64,000 nucleotides of DNA from Singulisphaera acidiphila DSM 18658 (GTDB lineage: Bacteria > Planctomycetota > Planctomycetia > Isosphaerales > Isosphaeraceae): NCBI RefSeq assembly GCF_000242455.2, contig NC_019892.1:372001-436000 (forward strand). Reading direction: 5' to 3'. Shown one piece after another: positions 28,365 to 37,349 of the stretch. The translations under genes and the position numbers were made by a program. Position 1 is the stretch's first letter; every line of letters begins with the position of its first letter. The notes below the pieces were generated by a model. It saw nothing but the letters and a program-made list of their open reading frames with translations. It was not told the origin of the DNA and did not search any database.

Positions 28365-28784
28365 TCAGTCTCCTTCGCCCGGATTGGCTGGGATTGTTAT
28401 CTCGAGGCTCTCCGACTCTTCCATTAAATCCCCGCCCTCGTTGTGATACCAGTAAAGGCGAACCTTCAACGGTCCGCCTGAAGCCTCGAAGAATTGGGGC
28501 GTAAGCGTGACCTTTCGGTTGGCGCTATCGTAAGTGAAGCCCAGACTCCCCAGAGGTAGGACGAGGTTGTTGTCAGAGTCGACGATTTCGCCGTCGACAT
28601 AATTGATTATCGGCTTCCCGACAGCCCATACAATATTCCCTTTAACGGTGATACCTTTGGGAGGGCCCGCCGTGTAGGAGGCGGTCGTTGACGCATCGTA
28701 ATCCCCTGCACGGGCCATGTTGCCGGGGGTGGCCAAAGTCATCGACGCGCACACCAAAAACATCGCGATCTTCGCTAGCGACAT
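28365..28784 (-). CDS. Small secreted protein downstream of a DUF1559 gene
   Basis: The protein is 139 residues from the ATG at 28784, with AGGAG close upstream. A signal peptide ends around NMARAGDYDAS. The mature part is short and beta-rich, with ITVKGNIVWAVGKPIINYVD, a strand-turn-strand pattern, and an acidic end. No lipobox was seen. It is 47 bp downstream of a DUF1559 gene on the same strand and is probably co-transcribed. Together they form the same arrangement as at 13.8-15.3 kb, though the two small proteins are not alike. In many planctomycetes a small exported protein follows a DUF1559 gene; the role is unknown. Confidence 0.75.
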   Translation of the reverse strand: MSLAKIAMFLVCASMTLATPGNMARAGDYDASTTASYTAGPPKGITVKGNIVWAVGKPIINYVDGEIVDSDNNLVLPLGSLGFTYDSANRKVTLTPQFFEASGGPLKVRLYWYHNEGGDLMEESESLEITIPANPGEGD

Positions 28785-28831
28785 GCCTTCTCCTGGTTGC
28801 TTTCTCGGTTGCTTTCTGAGTGACTATCCTG

Positions 28832-29785
28832 TTAATATTCCCAACCATCCATGACTTCGCCGCCAGCACAAGTCCCGGCTGATTGCCAGACTCGTGGCTC
28901 AATGGATTCCTTTATAGACCGTACATGCCCATCGGCGAACAGGACATTCGCGGTCCCGCTATGGAAGCTTCCGGCCGTCCATGCGCCTTCGCGAACATAG
29001 TTGCCGTTGTAGCACGTCGGCCCATTGATAGTGATATTGTGGTTGTATAAAGATTTGCCTTCGTGAGGATTCATCCATCCTACGCCTTTGACATTATCGC
29101 CGAATTTATTCCGCGAGGTATCCGCCTGGAGACAAGTGGACGTGAAGCGGTCGAATTGGTCGGAGCGGGTCAGTTTCTCGGTCCGGAAGTTGTAGCGACG
29201 GCGGTCGTGGTTGGCCCCGTGGTCGGCCGGCGGCGGGCCCAGCAGCCATTCTGAAAAAGCGGCTGTATGGCTCGCCCCGTCTGCAATACCTTCCATCGAG
29301 ATGCAAGGATTACGGAACAGGCCATTCCGCTTTTTCTGGACTTGGAATCCATATCCGACGCATCCCGCGTAGGAAGTGGATGCTTGACCATAAGATGGTA
29401 TAACGTCCGATGGGCACAGGAATATGCCTACCTGCGTCGTCTTGGCGGTCTTGTTCAGCATGGGTGATTGGCGCAACTCGATCAGGCACACGTTGATCGA
29501 GTTGTAGAGTGTCGCTTGGTCCAGGTGAGGCAGGAGTGCCACATGGGGAGAGAACTGCTTGGCGACGGAACTGCCTGGGAAGCTGCCGCAGGTCGAATGA
29601 TAGTTGTGCATCGCCAACCCGATCTGCTTCAAGTTGCTGATGCAAGCGGTGCGTCGGGCTGTCTCTCGGGCTAGTTGGACGGCGGGGAGGAGCAACGCCA
29701 CCAAGAGTCCGATGATGGCGATGACGACCAGGACCTCGATGAGGGTGAAGCCTGGGCGATGAGGTGTGGCGGAATACGTCGGCAT
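28832..29785 (-). CDS. DUF1559 prepilin-type protein
   Basis: The protein is 317 residues from the ATG at 29785, with GGGAGGG 3-9 bp upstream. The N-terminal prepilin-like segment is [20 protein letters not shown], followed by [20 protein letters not shown], then [20 protein letters not shown]. The C-terminus has [16 protein letters not shown], the hallmark of the family. It is an intact surface-type protein, probably processed by a prepilin peptidase. The small secreted protein gene lies just downstream. Compared with the one at 14.4 kb, it shares the two conserved ends but differs widely in the middle. Confidence 0.93.
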   Translation of the reverse strand: MPTYSATPHRPGFTLIEVLVVIAIIGLLVALLLPAVQLARETARRTACISNLKQIGLAMHNYHSTCGSFPGSSVAKQFSPHVALLPHLDQATLYNSINVCLIELRQSPMLNKTAKTTQVGIFLCPSDVIPSYGQASTSYAGCVGYGFQVQKKRNGLFRNPCISMEGIADGASHTAAFSEWLLGPPPADHGANHDRRRYNFRTEKLTRSDQFDRFTSTCLQADTSRNKFGDNVKGVGWMNPHEGKSLYNHNITINGPTCYNGNYVREGAWTAGSFHSGTANVLFADGHVRSIKESIEPRVWQSAGTCAGGEVMDGWEY

Positions 29786-29843
29786 AAGCCCTCCCTGACC
29801 GATCGGACTTTATTTACACATTAGCTCATGGCTGTGGGTTATC

Positions 29844-29871
29844 ACAATACAGAATAATCTGTCTCACGCAA
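29844..29871 (-). promoter_or_regulatory. Possible promoter of the DUF1559 pair
   Basis: On the minus strand TTGCGT (29871-29866) and TATTGT (29849-29844) are 16 bp apart, about 60 bp upstream of the DUF1559 start. A small palindrome, ACAGA-N4-TCTGT, lies in the spacer and could be an operator. It is in an AT-rich leader with no other gene. Confidence 0.3.
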
Positions 29872-30227
29872 CATAAATTGGCAGCCTTTTTACCTGCTTC
29901 TCGAACGAATGGTCAAAGATCGGCGATGATCGCGGAAGCCGAAATCCTTTATGAGGCAACGATTTAGTGGATTTTGTGACGAGTGCTCTGTGCTTGCGTC
30001 TTCTCTGAAACTTATCGAATTCTTCATGATCAAGTGGCCCATCGTAAAGAATGAATCCGCCTCACTTGTCACTTTGACAAGATTTCCATCAGGGGCGGGA
30101 CTTCCAACGTTGACACTTGACTCGCCCGCGATCGCATCGAGTGATGGGTTGACCACCCCTCGATGCTGAAGGCAGACTGATCGATCATGCCTTGATCGCG
30201 GCAACGCTCGCCTGACCCTCTCCGACG
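29872..30227. other. Intergenic region between the DUF1559 pair and the IS5 remnant
   Basis: This is about 350 bp. A 104-codon minus-strand frame (30204-29890) has no ribosome binding site or recognised motif and is not called. Nothing else is seen. Confidence 0.35.
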
Positions 30228-30500
30228 ATGACGGGGATTTCGAGGCTATTTCGAACGGGTCATTGGGAACGCATCAAGGATTTTCTGCCTGGCCAGGTTA
30301 CCGACCCTGGCGTGACCGCCTTTGACAACCGTCTCTTGTCAACGCCGTCCTCTGGATCGCCGAGACTGGGGCTCCCTGGCGTGATCTTCCCAAACGCTTC
30401 GGGAACTGGAATTCGGTCTGGAGGCGGTTCGATCGCTGGCCCACCAAGGGCGTTTGGCTCCGGATCTTTGAGAAGTTGAAGGACCCCGATTTGGCCATTG
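30228..30500 (+). pseudogene. IS5-family transposase N-terminal fragment, frameshifted
   Basis: The start gives HWERIKDFLPGQVTDPGVTA then FDNRL, the N-terminus of IS5-type transposases. A frameshift near 30335 moves the rest to another frame, LVNAVLWIAETGAPWRDLPK, then RFGNWNSVWRRFDRW, ending at LKDPDL. The rest of the transposase (all the DDE core) is missing. The join falls at the first bases of the duplicated XRE block, so the block and this fragment were brought together by recombination or insertion. Confidence 0.75.
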
Positions 30501-31028
30501 AGCTTGACCCTGTTGTAATCGAGTGGCGTCCCGACCGTGGATTCGGTGTCACGACCCCTGGCGAATCTGACTACGGATTCGGGGTCGACGAGATTTAGGC
30601 GAGCGCAAAGGCAACTTTGGAACGGGCGGTAGCCTTGATCGAATCCGGCGGATCCTCGACGCCGCCCCTGGTTGAGTTGCGGCAACGTCAAGGACTGTCG
30701 CAGACTGAGCGGGCGGGGCGGGAGTGCGGCAAGCGAACATCTCGCGGATCGAGAACCGCAATGATGTCCTCGTCAGTACGCTGGACAAGCTGGCAAGCGC
30801 GATGGGGGGCGAACTGTCAATTCGGGCTCGATCCCCGGACGGGACGGAGCAAGAGCTCACGTTTGATTGACTGCCCAAACGAGAGGCTGCAAATGCAAAG
30901 GATTGCCTCAATCGACCTCGACCGTCCGATGAACTCGAGGGGGGCGACTCTCTGGAGAGGAAATTTAACCACGAATCACACAAATAACACGAATTGAGAA
31001 AAAGTTGAATTTAAGATAAATGATTATG
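30501..31028 (+). repeat. Duplicated XRE-containing block, copy 2
   Basis: It matches 25941-26433 plus the continuation at 27905-27942, and here it is uninterrupted, showing the sequence as it was before the ISH3-like insertion. It contains the degenerate XRE gene and, near 30968, an AACCACGAAT-type repeat. Small indels distinguish it from copy 1. Confidence 0.85.
30599..30870 (+). pseudogene. Degenerate second copy of the XRE-type gene
   Basis: This copy starts at the same TTG (30617) and reads ELRQRQGLSQTERAGRECGK. The helix-turn-helix loses its frame after QTE through small changes in a G-rich stretch (GAGCGGGCGGGGCGGGAGTG). The downstream part (ISRIENRND...VSTLDKLASAMGGE) remains readable in another frame. 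The same in-frame TAG as in copy 1 lies just upstream (30596-30598). The gene is therefore dead and copy 1 is the only possible functional one. Confidence 0.75.
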
Positions 31029-31125
31029 GCTTACTGTTTTGTGAGGCAGGTTCTTGAAGAACAATCTGCATGATCTCCTTCGTTCCCCACGTGTCTCCTG
31101 CTCCTGCATTGAAGTGCCGGGCCGC

Positions 31126-31398
31126 TTAATCAAGTTCTGAACCCCGTTGCTTCGCGACCTTTAATTCCTGGCCCGGGAGTCGCCCCAGATGATGGAGGTA
31201 GCAAATCCCGAAGAGTGCCGCGAGGGTTGAGAGTTGCAGAATCAAGAACGCCCCATCAAAATAGATCAAGGCATGGAAGACGAATCCTGCCGTGCCTGTC
31301 CCATTCCTGATGAGAGCTTGCCGATCGAGCTGAGGGGAATTTTTTAAGTGAAAATAGAAGAATGTTACCAATAGTATGTCGGCTGAGGCTAGACCCAC
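31126..31398 (-). CDS. Small membrane protein (hypothetical)
   Basis: The frame is 90 residues from a GTG at 31398. Two or three hydrophobic stretches are present (LASADILLVTFFYFHL, then FVFHALIYFDGAFLILQLST), and a basic tail follows. Sequence just upstream also reads hydrophobic (IPIQFWITV) before a stop, so the true start is unclear and the gene may be truncated. No family is recognised. It stands alone between the XRE block and another small gene. Confidence 0.4.
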   Translation of the reverse strand: MGLASADILLVTFFYFHLKNSPQLDRQALIRNGTGTAGFVFHALIYFDGAFLILQLSTLAALFGICYLHHLGRLPGQELKVAKQRGSELD

Positions 31399-31517
31399 AG
31401 TAATCCAGAATTGTATTGGTATTTATGGTTTCTGGTGTGGCCAGAAATTTTGGAGTTTTCTCAGCTATTGGTTGAGGTCGGATCGCGTGTCAGAAGTCGT
31501 TGGACTCGTGGTGCGGC

Positions 31518-31790
31518 TCAGTACAGTTTAACGATTTGCGGGGTGGAGCTGACGATTTTGCCCTTGGCGTCGGCGGTCAGAAAGAAGCTGTTTGCGATCT
31601 TGCCGGTGGCGAAGTCTTTGCCCGTGACGATGTTCACCCTGTAGTGGTCGGCTCCGACGGGATGCACCCTGACCTTGAGCAGGTCTTTCGGGGTTCCCAG
31701 GGAGCGTATCACCTGCCTGCCGATCAGGTCGTTCAGAGGCGTGGCTGCGATTGGTTCGTTCTCCGGCTCATCGGGCGAGGCTTTGGGCAT
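31518..31790 (-). CDS. Small soluble hypothetical protein
   Basis: This protein of 90 residues starts at the ATG at 31790; GGAG lies 8 bp upstream, so this is preferred to the longer in-frame start at 31853. It is polar at the N-terminus and then reads LLKVRVHPVGADHYRVNIVT and KIANSFFLTADAKGKIVSST, a compact beta pattern. There is no signal peptide. The motif set is not one I can name. It is probably a real single-gene unit. Confidence 0.6.
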   Translation of the reverse strand: MPKASPDEPENEPIAATPLNDLIGRQVIRSLGTPKDLLKVRVHPVGADHYRVNIVTGKDFATGKIANSFFLTADAKGKIVSSTPQIVKLY

Positions 31791-31942
31791 CTCATTTCTC
31801 CGGTCGCGAGGGTTGGATCCACCTATCGTTAGGGAATCCAGGAATTTACGCAAGGGGACTCCGAAGGGAGCGGCTCTCGGTTGTTCTAAGCCTGGTTTGA
31901 TGATGCCTTTGTGTTAAATCGCTTTGGGGTTCACTCCGCCTT

Positions 31943-32050
31943 TTACTTCGCAGACCTGGGTAGGCCCAAGGTCGAATCGCCCTTCATGAGTTTCCCTTCC
32001 GGATCGATCAGAATGACCGTCCCCATCGCTGGCAGGCCGAATCGCGACGA
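31943..32050 (-). pseudogene. C-terminal fragment of a redoxin/TlpA-like protein
   Basis: About 35 codons read SRFGLPAMGTVILIDPEGKL then a short tail to a stop at 31943. The pattern of a cis-position loop, VILIDPEGK and then a Gly is the last beta-hairpin of thioredoxin-fold proteins of the AhpC/TlpA type. Upstream, the frame becomes unlike any thioredoxin, and the catalytic CxxC part is missing. It is a truncated remnant at the edge of the decayed region. Confidence 0.5.
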
Positions 32051-32389
32051 GGTAACCGACCGTGGTTTGTTCGACGTGTGACGTGTTGCGTTCCCCTTTT
32101 TTTGTATTTTTGATGGGATAAGGGACAAATCAACACATTGCGTGCGGGCCACAAGGGTTTTGGTCGTTCTACGGGATGAAAGACGCTGCCTTGGCGAATC
32201 GTCCCCTTCGCACACGCTCCTCGATTCTGACCGGGTCCATCGCCGAGTGGGGCCGCCTCAATGAGCGAGGCGGGTTCACGCGGTTGGTGGACTCGGGTGT
32301 TCTAGGGGATTGGCTGGCCTCTGCCACGTGAGACATTTGCCGAGTTGAGAAGGCGAAGTGGGGAGTGAAACTCCTGTGGCCCGTGTGAT

Positions 32390-33250
32390 TTAGGGCTTCG
32401 GCCTTTCTTCCTGCGATGTTGCCGGGGGGACGAAGGGGGGGACCTGGACCTTGGCGAGGTGGTCGTCGATCCCTTCGGCCTTGCGGTAGAACCGGACGAG
32501 GGAGTCGGGTTCTTGGGCGAGCCGCCGGCGCTCGCTCAGCCAGTGGAGCAGCTCGGCATGGGCCTGGGGCTCGGTCTCGGCCAGCAGGGATTCGGCGGCC
32601 GAGGCGCCGTTGAATGTGCCGTGGGGGACCGGGATGAGCTGGCAGAGGCTCTCCCCCTTCACGAACGTGACGGTGCCGGGCTCGACGAGCTTCCAGTTCA
32701 TGGTGAACGTGTAGTTGAGCCACCAGGTCTCGATCACCCCTTCCAGGGGGGTGCAGTTCGCCTTCCAGCGGTTGCCCGGACCTTTGACGTAGAGGTCCCA
32801 GCCGGGGGAGGTCCGGAACAGCCAGGGGAGCGAGAACGTCACGATCCCGAGCCCGAACTGGCTCTTGATCGCGACCTGATACGGGGGGGCGACCTCGACC
32901 CGGAGGCCGGCCGATTCGGGGGAGCCGTTCCAGGTCACCTGGACGTCGGTCGGGCAGAGAACCTGCCAGCCCCACTGGTTGGCCATGACCATCGGCAGGC
33001 ACTGGTACGAATAGGGGCGGCCGTCCATCCAGTGCCGACGCGCCGGGGAAGGGCGGAGCCGCCAGCCGTCGAGCCAGCTTCCGTCCTTGATCTTGAGCGC
33101 TTTCACCGCCAGCGGACCGGGGTCTCGGGCCTGGTTCGTCTCGGCGAGCCGACGCTCCAACTCGGCCACACGTTCCTCCAGCTCGAGGCAGCGCGGGCAG
33201 GGTTGAGACGCGGGGATGGCGGCGGCCTCGGGCTCGCTCTCGGAACTCAT
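32390..33250 (-). CDS. DUF6065-family protein
   Basis: The protein is 286 residues from the ATG at 33250. Longer in-frame starts would add a low-complexity leader and are rejected. Residues 20-60 have a CPRC motif followed by a short coiled coil, LELEERVAELERRLAE. The rest resembles DUF6065: YSYQCLPMVMANQWGWQVLC, a beta-rich middle with GIVTFSLPWLFRTSPGWDLY and KANCTPLEGVIETWWLNYTF, and a helical end. The function is unknown. Homologues are single-domain cytoplasmic proteins. The gene is divergent from the UPF0173 gene at 33519. Confidence 0.8.
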   Translation of the reverse strand: MSSESEPEAAAIPASQPCPRCLELEERVAELERRLAETNQARDPGPLAVKALKIKDGSWLDGWRLRPSPARRHWMDGRPYSYQCLPMVMANQWGWQVLCPTDVQVTWNGSPESAGLRVEVAPPYQVAIKSQFGLGIVTFSLPWLFRTSPGWDLYVKGPGNRWKANCTPLEGVIETWWLNYTFTMNWKLVEPGTVTFVKGESLCQLIPVPHGTFNGASAAESLLAETEPQAHAELLHWLSERRRLAQEPDSLVRFYRKAEGIDDHLAKVQVPPFVPPATSQEERPKP

Positions 33251-33518
33251 GGGGACGCAGCCCTCGCACGCGATCCAAAAGAAATCGGAGAAACTCGAAG
33301 GGACACTCGTCGCGCTGAAGATAGTCGCTTGGGGAGCGCGCATCAATCCCAAGGGAGAAGGAGACCGGGGGCCGGGCGGGCTTGGGGTTGTCAGGGGGGG
33401 CGGCGTCATGTTCTGATTCCGGCTGGGACCCAACCCGGCACGGGAGCGATCGGCTCGGCCTCTGACTCGAGGATCGCCAGAGTGGTCCCCCGACAACTCC
33501 ATCGAAGGGAAGACCGTC

Positions 33519-34229
33519 ATGTCGACACGCGTGCGATGGTTGGGGCATTCGTGCCTGCTGTTCGAGAGCGACGGGCGGCACGTGTTGGTTGACCCGTTCC
33601 TGACGGGGAACCCCAAGGCGGCGGACTCGGCCGACACGGTCCCGGCCGACCTGATCCTGATCTCGCACGGTCATGGCGATCACATCGGCGATGCCGTGGC
33701 GATCGCCAAGCGGACGGGCGCTCCGGTCGTGGCCAATTATGAGATCGGCGAATGGCTCAAGGAGCCTGGGCAGGGGCTTACCGACGTGCACGGCATGCAG
33801 CACGGCGGCGGTCGCCTGTTCGAGGGGATCGCCCGGGTCAAGCTGACCGTCGCCTTCCACGGCTCGGTCTTGCCCGACGGCACCTATGGCGGCAATCCGT
33901 GCGGGTTCCTGATCACCTTTCCCGACGGCACCAAGGTCTACGACGCGGCCGATACCGCCCTGTTCAGCGACATGCGTCTGATCGGCGAGGAGGGGATCGA
34001 CCTGGCGATCCTGCCGATCGGCGACTATTACACCATGGGCCCGGACGATGCACTTCGAGCCGTGACGATGATCGCCCCCAAGTCCGTCTTGCCGATCCAC
34101 TTCAATACGTTCGACGCAATCGCGCAGGATGGCAAAGCGTGGGCCGATCGGGTGCGCCGGGAAACCCAGGCCGAGCCGGTCGAGCTCGAGCCCGGCCAGT
34201 GGTTCGACATTCCGCGCAGGCCAGGCTGA
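33519..34229 (+). CDS. UPF0173 metal-dependent hydrolase (metallo-beta-lactamase fold)
   Basis: The protein is 236 residues. It starts with WLGHSCLLFE and has the metal-binding motif HGHGDH at 50-55, then PVVANYEIGEWL, the third-ligand region HGSVLPDGTYGGNPCG and YDAADTALFSDM, and ends with VLPIHFNTFDAI. All zinc-binding positions of the family are present. UPF0173 enzymes hydrolyse an unidentified substrate. It is not in an operon. A GC-rich inverted repeat begins at its 3' end. Confidence 0.95.
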   Translation: MSTRVRWLGHSCLLFESDGRHVLVDPFLTGNPKAADSADTVPADLILISHGHGDHIGDAVAIAKRTGAPVVANYEIGEWLKEPGQGLTDVHGMQHGGGRLFEGIARVKLTVAFHGSVLPDGTYGGNPCGFLITFPDGTKVYDAADTALFSDMRLIGEEGIDLAILPIGDYYTMGPDDALRAVTMIAPKSVLPIHFNTFDAIAQDGKAWADRVRRETQAEPVELEPGQWFDIPRRPG

Positions 34230-34251
34230 GTCGCCAGGCTGGCCTGCGCGG
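34212..34251. terminator. GC-rich hairpin between convergent genes
   Basis: CCGCGCAGGCCAG at 34212-34224 pairs perfectly with CTGGCCTGCGCGG at 34239-34251, a 13-bp stem overlapping the UPF0173 stop codon. No T run follows, so it may act as a bidirectional, factor-assisted end point for this gene and the beta-helix gene on the opposite strand. Confidence 0.5.
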
Positions 34252-34281
34252 ATGATCCGTCGCCGTCAGGTCAGCGGACTT

Positions 34282-35646
34282 TTACCACTGGATCGAGCCG
34301 ACGAGCTTGTTGTTGATGATAATCGCCCCGGCGGGAATGGCCGTGTTGTCGGGGATCGTCGAGTTGGCGACGTAGGCGCGGGCCCCGATCGTCGAGCCTG
34401 CGCCGACTGTCGTGCGATCGAGGACCGCCCCCGCGCCGATGATCACGTTGCCGCCGATGCTGACCTTGGCTCCCGGTCCCCCCAAGATCACCGAGCGGTC
34501 GCCCGCCTGCACGCCGTCGTAGATAGTGAGCCCGCTATTGGTGCTGGCCACGTTGCTCCCCAGCGGGGAATTGATCACGACGTAGTCGCCGGACGTGAAC
34601 GTGGAACCGAAGATGAACGGCTGCCCCTGGTCGGCCCGGATGGAGTTGCCGATCCCGAGGCGATGCGCGACGATGGCGGCCTGCTGGTGGAAGACCACCT
34701 GACCGGTGACCCGAGCGCGGAAGTCCGCGATCAGGCCGGGCTGCTGTTGGCCGAGGGGAGCCAGGAACGTCGGGCCGACCGGGCTGGCGGGCTCGAAGCT
34801 GGGGCCGTTCGCGGAACCGGGCTCGTTGCTCGCCCCTTCGACGGCGGAGAGGTTCCCGTTGTTGACCCCTTTCCTGACCGGACTGAAGACATTCGAGGTT
34901 CCGGTGGAAGTGTCGCCCTGATAGAGCGCGGCGTAGCCGGCGGCCAGTGCCGTGTTGTTCGCGAGGTTCTTGGTCAGGTCGGTGAACTCGGTGGCAGTGA
35001 CCGGGACGACCTTGCCGAGCGCGGGGTCGGAGGCCTCGGCGTTGGTCGTGACGTTCGAGCCGGGCAGGACGTACATGCCCGAGGGGACGGTCACGCCCGG
35101 CCCGACGCGGGCCAAGGTGCCGACGATCGCTCCTGGCTCGATCGTGGCAGAGTCGATCAGCGCGTTGGCTCCGATCCCGGTCGGCTTGGCCTGAGCGCCG
35201 AGGGACCCGATCTGGGTCGGGCCGAGGACCGTGGCTCCGAAGCCGACCGACACGAGGTTGCCGATCAGGATGGAAGTCGTCGGGTTCTTGGCCCGGGTCG
35301 GATTGCTCGTGAGCGTGGCGCCGTCGAGGATGTTCGAGCCGGTGCCGATCTTGATGAACCCTGAGGTCGCGTTGAGCCGGGCATAAGGAGCGATGAACGT
35401 CTTGTTGCCGACAATGACGTGCCGGCCGTTGACGATCCCGACCGTCGGGTCGATGAACGAGGCCACCTTGGTGGCCCCGAAGGGCAAGACTGGCGTGTTG
35501 GGCCGAACCGCCGGGACGCCCAGAGGACGCAAGTAGGGGTGCCGCTGATTCACCGGCGGGATCGTGCTCAACAGGAGCCGTCCCTCCATGGGCTCGCTCT
35601 GGGGCCGAAATGCCACGTTCCGTCGCCGACCTGATCGATCCATCAT
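34282..35646 (-). CDS. Left-handed beta-helix protein, gamma-carbonic-anhydrase-like, exported
   Basis: The protein is 454 residues. The N-terminus has the planctomycete motif MEGRLLLS (about 20-27), linking it to exported proteins of this phylum. The body is built of hexapeptide-type repeats: FIDPTVGIVNGRHVIVGNKT, FIAPYARLNATSGFIKIGTG, and near the C-terminus GGNVIIGAGAVLDRTTVGAG. This is the fold of gamma-class carbonic anhydrases and acyltransferases. A large non-repeat insertion (about 215-330, rich in Ala, Gly, Asn, Pro) divides the helix. The three metal-binding histidines of gamma carbonic anhydrases could not be located with confidence, so activity is uncertain. Confidence 0.75.
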   Translation of the reverse strand: MMDRSGRRRNVAFRPQSEPMEGRLLLSTIPPVNQRHPYLRPLGVPAVRPNTPVLPFGATKVASFIDPTVGIVNGRHVIVGNKTFIAPYARLNATSGFIKIGTGSNILDGATLTSNPTRAKNPTTSILIGNLVSVGFGATVLGPTQIGSLGAQAKPTGIGANALIDSATIEPGAIVGTLARVGPGVTVPSGMYVLPGSNVTTNAEASDPALGKVVPVTATEFTDLTKNLANNTALAAGYAALYQGDTSTGTSNVFSPVRKGVNNGNLSAVEGASNEPGSANGPSFEPASPVGPTFLAPLGQQQPGLIADFRARVTGQVVFHQQAAIVAHRLGIGNSIRADQGQPFIFGSTFTSGDYVVINSPLGSNVASTNSGLTIYDGVQAGDRSVILGGPGAKVSIGGNVIIGAGAVLDRTTVGAGSTIGARAYVANSTIPDNTAIPAGAIIINNKLVGSIQW

Positions 35647-35982
35647 GTCACCAGTCGTTAATAAGTAATAAAGTGGCGACCCTTCACCCGGACGTGAAAA
35701 TAAAAAGGGCCGGTCGACCGCGATCCTGCGATCCGGAAAACCCTCGCGTTCCGATTCGAGGGGCTATGTCGAACGCCCGACCGTAGCTTCGCTGAGGGGA
35801 TGGCCGGTGACAAGCAGTCCACCGCCTGCGATTCCGGTCGAGCGACGTGCTATCTTTCGACCGGATTCCCCAGCCGAATTGAGCGCGAACCGCCTGATTC
35901 CCTTGCGGGAACCGCCCCTTGGTTTCTATGCCGCCGGTCTTGTGGGTCGCAACGAATTCGGCGATTCCTTCGGTCCGTCGGA
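35647..35982. other. Intergenic region
   Basis: About 335 bp separate the beta-helix gene from the end of the glycosyltransferase gene. The part next to 35646 is the leader of the beta-helix gene and has an AT-rich stretch (GTTAATAAGTAATAAAG). No gene, repeat or terminator was recognised. Confidence 0.4.
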
Positions 35983-37098
35983 TCAGGCCGACAGCCCTTT
36001 GGCCTTGGCCAGTTGTTCGTAGAGCGCGGCGAATCGCGCGATCATCGTGTCGGCGCGGAACTCCGCGTCCACACGAGCGCGGCCCTCGGCCCCGAGACGC
36101 CGGCCCAGCTCGGGGTCGCGGAGAACGGTCCGGATCGCCTGCGCCAGGGCGGGCGGGTCGCTCGGCGGCACGAGCAGGCCGGTTCGCCCGTGCTCGACGA
36201 CCTCGGTTGTTCCGGGCGCGGCGGTGGCGACGACCGGCTTGGCGAACCGCATGGCTTCGAGCACGACGTTGGGCAACCCCTCGTACAGGCTGGGCAAGAC
36301 GAGCAGGTCGGCGGCGGCCAGCAAGCGAGGGACGTCGTTGCGGTGGCCCAGGAAGCGGATCGCGTGGTCGTGCCGGTAGGAGTGCACCATCTCCTCGAGC
36401 TGAGACCGGAGCGGTCCATCGCCGACGATCAAGGTCCGCAGCTCGGGCATACCGTAGTGGAGCAGGTCGTGCGCGGCGATCAGGTCGGCGACCCCTTTCT
36501 GGGGCGCGAGCCGGCCGGCGAAGAGCACTAAGGGGGCGTCGCCGGCAATGCCGAGCTCCGCGCGGACTGCGGCCGGGTCGACCGCCGGAGGCTCTTCATC
36601 GGCGATGCCCGAAGGGATCATCGCGAGCCGGTTTTCCGGGATCCCGGCCTTCCGGTAGAACTCGACCACGGCCTGCGAGTTCCCCACGACCCGGTCGGTC
36701 CAGTGCGCCAGGCGGCGATCGATGTTGAGTTGCCCTCGTCCCTTCCAGAGATCCACGGCCATCTCGGCCGTGACGACGACCGGGACCCCTGCCCCTCGCG
36801 CCGCGATCCGCCCATACGTGTTCGCTGCGAAGATCCAGGTCTGCACGACGTCGAACCGCTTGACCTTGAGGAACCGAGTCAACCGCGCCAGGGCCAGCGG
36901 GTCGAGCTTCATCCGCTTGCCGATGGACGTGAGGGGGATCCCAGCCTCGTGGATCTCGGCCTCGAGCGGTCCCAGCCGGGTCAGCGCGGCGACCTCGACC
37001 CGGAACCGGTCGCGTGGCAGGCCTTTGGCCAGGAGCACCATCTGCTTCTCGGCCCCCGAGCGGTCGAGACTCGGGATCAGTTGCAGGACGTTTAGCAC
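35983..37098 (-). CDS. Glycosyltransferase family 4
   Basis: This GT-B fold enzyme transfers a sugar from a nucleotide donor, probably to a surface polysaccharide or lipid. The protein is 371 residues. The N-terminal Rossmann domain starts MLNVLQLIPSLDRSGAEKQM. The C-terminal domain has VLFAGRLAPQKGVADLIAAH and the GT4 donor-site motif LPSLYEGLPNVVLEAMRFAK. There is no membrane helix. A second GT4 gene follows upstream (37350), separated by an inverted repeat. The acceptor is unknown. Confidence 0.93.
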   Translation of the reverse strand: MLNVLQLIPSLDRSGAEKQMVLLAKGLPRDRFRVEVAALTRLGPLEAEIHEAGIPLTSIGKRMKLDPLALARLTRFLKVKRFDVVQTWIFAANTYGRIAARGAGVPVVVTAEMAVDLWKGRGQLNIDRRLAHWTDRVVGNSQAVVEFYRKAGIPENRLAMIPSGIADEEPPAVDPAAVRAELGIAGDAPLVLFAGRLAPQKGVADLIAAHDLLHYGMPELRTLIVGDGPLRSQLEEMVHSYRHDHAIRFLGHRNDVPRLLAAADLLVLPSLYEGLPNVVLEAMRFAKPVVATAAPGTTEVVEHGRTGLLVPPSDPPALAQAIRTVLRDPELGRRLGAEGRARVDAEFRADTMIARFAALYEQLAKAKGLSA

Positions 37099-37252
37099 TC
37101 GCGATTTCCTATCGTGATAGAGAGGTGGGCACGACCTAATAGTACGAAACGGCCGTCTGAGTTGGGCCGATTCCGAGTCGTTGGTCTCGCCTTATTCTTT
37201 CATTTTCCAGGTGGCCGCGGTGGCTTGCAACAGGGCTTGCGAATCCCTCCCC

Positions 37253-37345
37253 CCCTGGGACCGCGGGCGACCCGCCCGTAATGAATTATGAATTTTAGAA
37301 TTAAAAAATTATTGAAGAGCGGGCGGGTCGCCCGCGGTCCCAGGG
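37253..37345. repeat. Perfect 26-bp inverted repeat around an AT-rich loop
   Basis: The arms at 37253-37278 and 37320-37345 are perfect reverse complements (26 bp, very GC-rich, reading CCCTGGGACCGCGGGCGACC and on). The 41-bp loop is almost all A and T. The right arm ends 4 bp before the stop codon of the upstream GT4 gene. It is an obvious hairpin-forming element, with no gene in it. It could end transcription between the two glycosyltransferase genes, or be a small mobile repeat. Confidence 0.9.
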
Positions 37346-37349
37346 AATT

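Noticed and set aside
32459..33592. Plus-strand frame of 377 codons opposite the DUF6065 gene
   Set aside because: Low-complexity Gly/Arg/Val sequence with no motif. The minus-strand frame has a coiled coil and DUF6065-type blocks.
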